A DNA stretch of 5,224 nt from an uncultured Eubacteriales bacterium (GTDB taxonomy: Bacteria; Bacillota; Clostridia; Oscillospirales; Butyricicoccaceae). The translations under genes and the position numbers were made by a program. The notes under the pieces were generated by a model. It searched no databases, was not told the DNA's origin, and saw only the letters and a list, made by a program, of their open reading frames with translations. The DNA lies in assembly GCA_900555855.1 (NCBI GenBank), contig USML01000107.1, positions 1-5,224 of the forward strand, given 5' to 3'. Below are positions 1-5,224 of the stretch, in pieces (the first letter of the stretch is position 1; each line of letters opens with the position of its first letter).

Positions 1-386
1 GCTTCTGGGGCCTGGGCCTGGGGCAGAGCCGGCAGAAGCATCTTTACCTGCCAGAGCCGGCCAACGACTTCATCTTCTCCGTCTGGTGCGAGGAGATGGG
101 CTTTGTGGGGGCGTTTATCCTGATCGTACTCTATGCGCTGCTGATCTGGCGGGGCTTCACCATTGCGCTGCACGCCTCGGATAAGTTCGGGACGCTGCTG
201 GCGGCGGGCATCACCACCCAGATCGCGGTGCAGACGATATTGAATATGTGCGTGGTCAGCGGGCTTCTGCCCATCACCGGCGCGTCGCTGCCCTTTTTCA
301 GCTTCGGCGGGACGGCGCTTCTGATCCAGCTGGCGGAGGTGGGCATCCTGCTGAACATCTCCCGGGATCTGCCGGCAGACGCCTGA
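1..386 (+). CDS. ftsW: FtsW/SpoVE peptidoglycan glycosyltransferase (SEDS family), C-terminal part
   Basis: The gene is cut by the left edge. Reading from base 3, 127 codons are visible before the TGA at 384-386. SEDS proteins polymerise lipid II into glycan strands in the membrane and work with a class B PBP at the septum (FtsW) or in the spore cortex (SpoVE). The fragment opens with the family signature GLGQSRQKHLYLPEP, then ANDFIF. The Asp of NDFIF (fragment residue 22) matches the putative catalytic Asp of the extracellular loop in FtsW and RodA. Three hydrophobic segments follow, at about residues 32-52, 60-85 and 95-118. The last contains SLPFFSFGGTALL, the conserved C-terminal SEDS motif. 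The next gene, murG, starts 20 nt later and makes the lipid II substrate, which fits a shared operon. FtsW and SpoVE cannot be told apart from this part. The family assignment is secure. Confidence 0.95.
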   Translation, partial: FWGLGLGQSRQKHLYLPEPANDFIFSVWCEEMGFVGAFILIVLYALLIWRGFTIALHASDKFGTLLAAGITTQIAVQTILNMCVVSGLLPITGASLPFFSFGGTALLIQLAEVGILLNISRDLPADA

Positions 387-406
387 TCGCGCAGGAGGAG
401 AGGCTT

Positions 407-1507
407 ATGAAGATCGTATTTGCCGGCGGCGGCACGGCGGGCCATGTGAACCCGGCGCTGGCCGTTGCCAATTATATCAGCGCAAAGGAGGAGAGCCAGG
501 TCTGGCTCTCCGGCAATCGGGGCGGCATCGAGGAAAAGCTGGCAAAAAAGGCCGGCTATCCCATCTACACCTTTCCCCTGAAGGGCCTGGCCCGGGGGAA
601 AAGCTTTGCCGCCCTGCGGCAGGATGTGGAGGCCCTGCGGGATATGGAGCAGGCCACCCGGCAATGCAAAAAGATCCTGCGGGAGCTGCAGCCGGATGTG
701 GTCATGGGCACCGGCGGCTACGCCAGCTTCCCCATGGTCCGGGCGGCGGCCCAGCTGGGGCTGAAGTGCGCCGTTCTGGAGGTGAACGCCACCCCCGGCG
801 TTGCCACCCGTCAGCTGGCAAAAAAGGTGGACTGCGCCATGATCGCCTATGCGGAGACGGCGGAGCTGCTGCCCGGGGCCAAGCATGTGGTGCTCACCGG
901 CTCCCCCGTGCGGGACGAGATCGTCCACTGCCGGGAGCAGGACTATCCAAAGCTGTTTGACAATGATCTGCCAACGCTGGTTTGCTTCTGGGGCAGCGTG
1001 GGCGCAGAATATATGAATCAGAAGATGGTGCAGGTGGCGCTGCTGGTGACGGAGCGGCGGCAATTCAATCTGCTGCAGGTCAGCGGCGCCTCGCACTATG
1101 GCTGGATGAAGGAGGCGCTCACCCGGGAGGGCGTGCCCGCCGACGCGGGCAACTTCCGCCTGACGGACTATCTTTATGATATGGACCGGGTCATGGCAAA
1201 GGCCGATCTGATCCTCTGCCGGGCCGGCGGCACGCTGGCGGAGCTCTGCGCGGCCGGGACGCCGGCCATCGTGGTGCCCTCCCCCTATGTGGCGGAGAAC
1301 CATCAGGAGAAAAACGCCCGGATCCTGGAGCAGGCCGGGGCCGTCAAGGTCATCACGGAGAAGGAGGCCACGCCGGAGCTGCTTTACGACGAGGCGTGGA
1401 AGCTGCTTTCCTCTCCGGAGACGCTGAAGGCCATGGGCCAGTGCGCCCGGCGCAAGGCGCAGCCGGATGTGCTGGAGCGGATCTATCAGACGCTGAAGAG
1501 CCTGTGA
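407..1507 (+). CDS. murG: MurG, UDP-GlcNAc:lipid I N-acetylglucosaminyltransferase
   Basis: MurG is a 366-residue GT-B glycosyltransferase that transfers GlcNAc from UDP-GlcNAc to lipid I, giving lipid II at the inner membrane face. The ATG at 407 follows AGGAGG (393-398) with an 8-nt spacer, and the protein then starts directly with the family's MKIVFAGGGTAGHVNPALA. The open frame extends upstream to 248, but that part overlaps ftsW and is not family-like. Visible motifs are GGGTAGH (7-13, N-domain glycine loop), GTGGYAS (101-107), TGSPVR (164-169), WGSVGA (195-200, second glycine loop), RAGGTLAEL (272-280) and PSPYVAENHQEKNA (291-304). Glu279 and Gln300 match the usual UDP-GlcNAc contacts. 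Two departures stand out: the usual HEQN reads LEVN (124-127), and the RAG-to-Glu spacing looks one residue short. Length is normal for MurG. The identification is secure; full activity is an inference. Confidence 0.95.
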   Translation: MKIVFAGGGTAGHVNPALAVANYISAKEESQVWLSGNRGGIEEKLAKKAGYPIYTFPLKGLARGKSFAALRQDVEALRDMEQATRQCKKILRELQPDVVMGTGGYASFPMVRAAAQLGLKCAVLEVNATPGVATRQLAKKVDCAMIAYAETAELLPGAKHVVLTGSPVRDEIVHCREQDYPKLFDNDLPTLVCFWGSVGAEYMNQKMVQVALLVTERRQFNLLQVSGASHYGWMKEALTREGVPADAGNFRLTDYLYDMDRVMAKADLILCRAGGTLAELCAAGTPAIVVPSPYVAENHQEKNARILEQAGAVKVITEKEATPELLYDEAWKLLSSPETLKAMGQCARRKAQPDVLERIYQTLKSL

Positions 1508-1565
1508 CATCTGCCGGCCAAAGCGCATAGCATGGGCTGTGATCGAATCGGAGAGGAGTCCTGGT

Positions 1566-2825
1566 ATGCAGTATTATCTGGTAGAGGGAGGCAAGCCTCT
1601 GCATGGGAGCATCCCCATCAGCGGCGCGAAAAACAGCGTTTTGCCCATCCTGGCCGCCACCTTGCTCACCGGCGGCAGGACGATCTTACATAACTGTCCG
1701 GATCTGCGGGATGTGCGGTCCGCATTGGAAATTCTGGAGCATCTTGGCTGCCGCACCCGGCGGCAGGGCAGCGATATCCTGGTGGATTCCTCCGGCGCCA
1801 GCCGGTGGGATGTGCCCCATGCACTGATGCGGGAGATGCGGTCGTCCGTGATCTTTCTGGGGCCGATTCTGGCCCGCTTCGGCAAGGCCCGCCTGAGCCT
1901 GCCCGGCGGCTGCGAGATCGGCCAGCGGCCCATCGACCTGCATCTGGCTGCGCTGCGCCGGCTGGGGGCGGAGATCCGGGAGGAGGGCGGCGACATCCTC
2001 TGCCGGGCGGGAGACCTGCGGGGCAGAGAGATCATCCTGAGCTTTCCCAGCGTAGGCGCAACGGAAAACGCCATGCTCACCGCCTGTGCCTGCTCCGGCG
2101 TCACCCGGATCATCAACGCCGCCCGGGAGCCGGAGATCGCCGATCTGCAGGCCTTCCTGCAGAAGGCGGGGGCAGACATCGGCGGCAGCGGCGAAAGCGT
2201 CATCACCGTCTCCGGCGGAATGCCCCGGCGGGATGTGGAGCATACGATCCTGCCGGACCGGATCGAGACGGCCACCTATCTCTGCGCGGCGGCAGCCTGC
2301 GGCGGAGAGGTGACGCTGACAGAAACCCAGCCGGAGCAGGTGGGGACGGTCCTGCAATGCCTCAGCGAGGCCGGCTGCACCGTGCGGACGGCGGGGCGCA
2401 GCATTACGCTGCTGGCGCCGGAGCGTCTGGGCCACATCGCCCAGGTGCGCACCATGCCCTATCCCGGCTTTCCCACCGACGCCCAGGCTCCGCTGATGGC
2501 GGCGGCCTGCACAGGGCAGGGGGCATCGGTGTTTCTGGAGACGATTTTTGAAAATCGCTACCGTCATGTGTCGGAGCTGGCGCGGATGGGGGCGGATATT
2601 CGGGTCAGCGGCCGGACGGCGCTGGTCAACGGCGCGGCTCTCCATGGCGCGTCTGTCCGCTGTACGGATCTGCGGGGCGGCGCGGCGCTGGTGATCGCGG
2701 CATTGGCCGCCCGGGGCGAGAGCCGCATCGAGGACATCACCCATATCGACCGGGGCTATGAGCATCTGGCGGAAAAGCTCACCGCTCTGGGCGGCAGCAT
2801 CCGCCGGCTGGAGGAGCCGGACTAA
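1566..2825 (+). CDS. murA: MurA, UDP-N-acetylglucosamine 1-carboxyvinyltransferase
   Basis: MurA transfers enolpyruvate from PEP to UDP-GlcNAc in the cytoplasm, the first committed step of peptidoglycan synthesis and the target of fosfomycin. The ATG at 1566 gives 419 residues, the normal length, and is preceded by GGAGAGGAG (1550-1558) at 7 nt. A GTG at 1539 in the same frame would add nine residues, but they include the ribosome binding site, so I reject it. Key residues by family knowledge: Lys22 and Asn23 in SGAKN; Cys116 in LPGGCEIGQRP, the PEP-reactive Cys equivalent to E. coli Cys115; Arg121 in the same loop; Asp305 in PGFPTDAQAP; Arg370 in DLRGGAAL; Arg396 in HIDRGYEH. All are present, so the enzyme should be active and is predicted fosfomycin-sensitive at the Cys position. 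The 58-nt gap after murG shows no clear promoter or terminator. Many Bacillota carry two murA copies, which cannot be judged here. Confidence 0.97.
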   Translation: MQYYLVEGGKPLHGSIPISGAKNSVLPILAATLLTGGRTILHNCPDLRDVRSALEILEHLGCRTRRQGSDILVDSSGASRWDVPHALMREMRSSVIFLGPILARFGKARLSLPGGCEIGQRPIDLHLAALRRLGAEIREEGGDILCRAGDLRGREIILSFPSVGATENAMLTACACSGVTRIINAAREPEIADLQAFLQKAGADIGGSGESVITVSGGMPRRDVEHTILPDRIETATYLCAAAACGGEVTLTETQPEQVGTVLQCLSEAGCTVRTAGRSITLLAPERLGHIAQVRTMPYPGFPTDAQAPLMAAACTGQGASVFLETIFENRYRHVSELARMGADIRVSGRTALVNGAALHGASVRCTDLRGGAALVIAALAARGESRIEDITHIDRGYEHLAEKLTALGGSIRRLEEPD

Positions 2826-2856
2826 GCAAAACGGAAGTCCAAAGGAGCAGTTTTCC

Positions 2857-3633
2857 ATGGCAAAGCAGAAAAAACCATCGTCCAAAAGCAGAAAACGCCG
2901 CAGAAGGCGGGGCGGGACGCCGGCGCTGCTGGTGCTGCTGTGCGTCCTCATCGGGACCGCCGCAGTGATCACGGCCATGACCATCTTCTTCAAGATCGGG
3001 CAGGTGCGGCTCACCGGCGACACCCGCTACAGCCAGCAGACCGTGGCGGAGGCCTCCGGGCTGGAGCTGGGGGCAAATCTGATCCTGTTTGACAAAAATA
3101 CCGTTCTGCGCCGCATCCGGGAGGCCTGCCCCTATCTGGACACCATCCAGGTCCGCCGCCGCCTGCCGGATACGGTGGAGGTCATCGTGACGGAGTGCGT
3201 CCCGGTGGCGGCCGTGCGCAGCGAGGGAAGCTTTTGGCTCATGGACCGGGAGGGAAAGCTGCTGGAAAAGGTTTCCTCCGCTGAAACGCAGGAGCTGCCG
3301 CAGGTGACGGGGCTGACGCTGGTGAAGCCCAGAGCGGGCGATTTCGCGGAAATTTCTGAAGAAGATGCGAAAAAACCCATGATTTTGTTATTGAATACTG
3401 CGGAGGATGATGGTATACTGCAAGATATAGGGGAAATGGATCTTTCCGAGCAGTATAATATCCGTTTCACCTATCTGGGCCGCTTTACCGTGAAGCTGGG
3501 CTCCACGGAGGAGCTGGCAAAAAAGCTGCGGTTTCTGCATGCCATCGTGGAGGAAAAGCTGGAGCCGAATGTTTCCGGCGTCATCGACCTTTCCGATCCG
3601 CAGAAGGCGCGCTTTGTCCCGAAAAATAATTGA
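2857..3633 (+). CDS. ftsQ: FtsQ/DivIB-type cell division protein
   Basis: This is a 258-residue bitopic divisome protein of the FtsQ/DivIB family. Such proteins form a complex with FtsL/DivIC-type partners and help control septal wall synthesis. The ATG at 2857 follows AAAGGAG (2841-2847) by 9 nt. The frame is open further upstream but overlaps murA. The N-terminus is very basic (residues 2-18, with the run RKRRRRR), then comes one membrane segment at about 23-45, giving a positive-inside, N-in/C-out topology. A POTRA-like domain follows at about 46-115, opening FKIGQVRLTGDTRYS and including YLDTIQVRRRLPDTVEVIVTE. The beta domain covers about 116-230. The tail to 258 is short. Residues about 160-195 are encoded by an unusually AT-rich stretch with codons rare in the neighbours (TTA, ATA). 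That stretch appears to carry an embedded promoter. Family sequence conservation is low, but the architecture and position make the call firm. Confidence 0.92.
   Translation: MAKQKKPSSKSRKRRRRRGGTPALLVLLCVLIGTAAVITAMTIFFKIGQVRLTGDTRYSQQTVAEASGLELGANLILFDKNTVLRRIREACPYLDTIQVRRRLPDTVEVIVTECVPVAAVRSEGSFWLMDREGKLLEKVSSAETQELPQVTGLTLVKPRAGDFAEISEEDAKKPMILLLNTAEDDGILQDIGEMDLSEQYNIRFTYLGRFTVKLGSTEELAKKLRFLHAIVEEKLEPNVSGVIDLSDPQKARFVPKNN
3391..3419 (+). promoter_or_regulatory. Candidate extended -10 promoter inside ftsQ, driving ftsZ
   Basis: The -35 candidate TTGAAT (3391-3396, 4 of 6 to consensus) and the -10 TATACT (3414-3419, 5 of 6) are separated by exactly 17 nt. TG at 3411-3412 gives the extended -10 form TGnTATACT. 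The site lies in an AT-rich patch (about 3340-3440) within an otherwise GC-rich gene. The inferred start near 3426 would give an ftsZ leader of about 230 nt. No measured start supports it. Confidence 0.5.
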
Positions 3634-3657
3634 AGTTGAAATATTGGAGGATCTACC

Positions 3658-4884
<1,227 letters not shown>

Positions 4885-4897
4885 ACTCAGACAAAAT

Positions 4898-4933
4898 GCC
4901 CCCGGCCGGAGGCTCCGGCCGGGGCTATTTTTT
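4898..4933 (+). terminator. Intrinsic terminator after ftsZ
   Basis: An 11-bp perfect GC-rich stem pairs CCCCGGCCGGA (4900-4910) with TCCGGCCGGGG (4914-4924) around a GGC loop. G4898-C4925 can extend it past one bulged C. T4926, A4927 and a run of six T (4928-4933) follow. It starts 13 nt after the ftsZ stop and marks the end of the division cluster transcript. It is not a good terminator in the reverse direction, as only four A precede the stem. Confidence 0.93.
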
Positions 4934-4949
4934 GGAAAAATTATTGTCG

Positions 4950-5003
4950 TTTTTTACAAAAAAGCAAAAAATACTTGCAATCTCATAAGAACTGTAGTAG
5001 AAT
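4950..5003 (+). promoter_or_regulatory. Sigma-A-type promoter with AT-rich upstream element
   Basis: TTGCAA (4975-4980, 4 of 6 to TTGACA) and TAGAAT (4998-5003, 5 of 6 to TATAAT) are 17 nt apart. T- and A-tracts at 4950-4972 sit where an UP element would contact the RNA polymerase alpha subunit. Transcription would start near 5010 and run into the gene at 5172. It lies directly after the ftsZ terminator, so it begins an independent unit. The call rests on hexamer match, spacing and context. Confidence 0.75.
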
Positions 5004-5057
5004 GGATACCAAATAAAAGCTGTTTGCGGATAGATTATTGCCACCAAAAAAGGAAAA

Positions 5058-5079
5058 AGAAAAGGCCATGGCCTTTTCT
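5058..5079. repeat. Perfect 22-nt palindrome in the leader
   Basis: The left half AGAAAAGGCCA (5058-5068) is the exact reverse complement of the right half (5069-5079). It is a dyad that could bind a dimeric regulator as DNA about 50-70 nt after the inferred start, or fold as RNA into a stem with a CATG loop. On the - strand it is followed by a long T-rich run, which looks like a terminator for transcription coming from the right. Confidence 0.8.
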
Positions 5080-5110
5080 GCGTCCACACCTTGCGGAGGG
5101 ACGCAGAAAA
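5074..5110 (+). repeat. 12-bp inverted repeat (leader hairpin)
   Basis: TTTTCTGCGTCC (5074-5085) pairs perfectly with GGACGCAGAAAA (5099-5110) around a 13-nt loop. Its left arm reuses the last six bases of the upstream palindrome, so the two hairpins compete. Confidence 0.8.
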
Positions 5111-5116
5111 TATCTG

Positions 5117-5141
5117 ATGTGACCGGCGCTGCCGATGACAT
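5117..5141 (+). repeat. Small leader hairpin
   Basis: ATGT (5117-5120) can pair with ACAT (5138-5141), and CGGC (5124-5127) with GCCG (5131-5134), separated by a 3x3 internal loop and closed by GCT. It is short and may be chance, but it sits 16 nt before the ribosome binding site. Confidence 0.35.
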
Positions 5142-5171
5142 AAAAAATAAACTGATAAAGGAGAAAAAAGC

Positions 5172-5224
5172 ATGAAACTGAAAAGCAAAAAAAGCGCGCT
5201 GCTGTTGAGCTTTACCTCGCTGCT
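5172..5224 (+). CDS. N-terminus of an exported protein, possibly with a SipW-dependent-type signal peptide (partial)
   Basis: The ATG at 5172 has AAAGGAG (5157-5163) 8 nt upstream, and the frame stays open for 17 codons to the window edge. The visible peptide is MKLKSKKSALLLSFTSL. A basic n-region (Lys2, 4, 6, 7) leads into a hydrophobic h-region from Ala9, as in a Sec signal peptide. From memory, clostridial proteins annotated with a SipW-dependent-type signal peptide (TasA/camelysin relatives) often begin with very similar lysine-rich then LLLS-type sequences. That is an inference from few residues, and the cleavage region and mature protein are not visible. Other secreted or lipoprotein types remain possible. 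It has its own promoter and leader, so it is not part of the division operon. Confidence 0.7.
   Translation, partial: MKLKSKKSALLLSFTSL

Larger units (their letters stand above)
5010..5171 (+). promoter_or_regulatory. Structured 5' leader, no recognised riboswitch class
   Basis: About 160 nt lie between the inferred start and the next ATG. They include an A-rich purine run (5046-5065), a perfect palindrome (5058-5079), a 12-bp hairpin (5074-5110), a smaller GC hairpin (5117-5141) and the ribosome binding site AAAGGAG (5157-5163). The first two structures share bases 5074-5079. None is followed by a T-tract on this strand, so a transcription terminator in the leader is not evident. The ribosome site lies outside all three stems, so simple sequestration is not evident either. 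Regulation through RNA stability, protein binding or refolding is possible. I do not recognise a known riboswitch consensus. Confidence 0.5.

Noticed and set aside
957..990. TTGACA-like -35 inside murG
   Set aside because: No acceptable -10 hexamer lies 16-18 nt downstream and the local DNA is GC-rich.
131..1528. Long - strand open frame of 465 codons across ftsW and murG
   Set aside because: It is a shadow frame typical of GC-rich coding DNA. The + strand frames carry clear FtsW and MurG motifs, and the - strand translation is low-complexity (His, Gly, Leu, Arg rich) with no family signature.
1539..1565. Upstream GTG start for murA
   Set aside because: The nine extra codons cover the ribosome binding site for the ATG at 1566, and that ATG gives the normal MurA length and active-site numbering.
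1686..3023. Long - strand open frame of 445 codons across murA and ftsQ
   Set aside because: It is antisense to intact MurA and FtsQ, has a composition expected from a GC-rich shadow, and shows no recognisable domain.
3089..3125. TTGACA-like -35 inside ftsQ at TTTGACAAAAATACC
   Set aside because: The expected -10 position is GC-rich with no TATAAT-like hexamer.
5098..5141. Possible cyclic di-GMP-I (GEMM) riboswitch, because of GGGACGCA and TGCCGATG
   Set aside because: The rest of the consensus is missing: no GGGCAAACC-type receptor upstream, no AAAGCC after GGGACGCA, and these bases form one arm of a perfect unrelated hairpin.
4925..5188. - strand open frame of 87 codons in the intergenic region
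   Set aside because: It runs through the + strand promoter, leader palindrome and the edge of the terminator, has no convincing family motif, and is explained by AT-rich non-coding DNA.

Overview
The window is a co-directional, GC-rich stretch of a division and cell wall (dcw) cluster, all on the + strand. It most likely comes from a member of the Clostridia (Bacillota), plausibly near Oscillospiraceae/Ruminococcaceae. That placement is inferred from the Firmicutes-type protein motifs, purine-rich Shine-Dalgarno sites before every gene, the gene order and the GC-rich codon use. It is not a database result.

Layout: the 3' end of ftsW/spoVE (1-386), murG (407-1507), murA (1566-2825), ftsQ/divIB (2857-3633) and ftsZ (3658-4884). 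Gaps between genes are only 20-58 nt, and a strong GC-rich hairpin with a T-tract ends the block just after ftsZ. A new unit follows: an AT-rich region with a well-spaced sigma-A-type promoter (4975-5003), a leader of about 160 nt with several inverted repeats, and the first 17 codons of an exported protein that runs off the window.

How the genes work together: MurA makes the first committed precursor (UDP-GlcNAc-enolpyruvate) and MurG makes lipid II at the inner membrane face. FtsW polymerises lipid II into septal glycan, FtsQ/DivIB is a bitopic divisome protein, and FtsZ forms the cytoplasmic ring that organises the process. All catalytic or binding signatures checked in MurA and FtsZ are intact, as is the putative catalytic Asp of FtsW. 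MurG is recognisable but departs from consensus in two motifs. No ftsA lies between ftsQ and ftsZ, and murA sits where Bacillus has murB.

The less ordinary signals are a good extended -10 promoter inside an AT-rich patch of ftsQ that could feed ftsZ, an FtsZ tail whose usual terminal peptide is internal, and a leader whose two main hairpins share a segment and so cannot both form fully. I see no mobile element, CRISPR array, tRNA, rRNA or clear new multi-gene system here.
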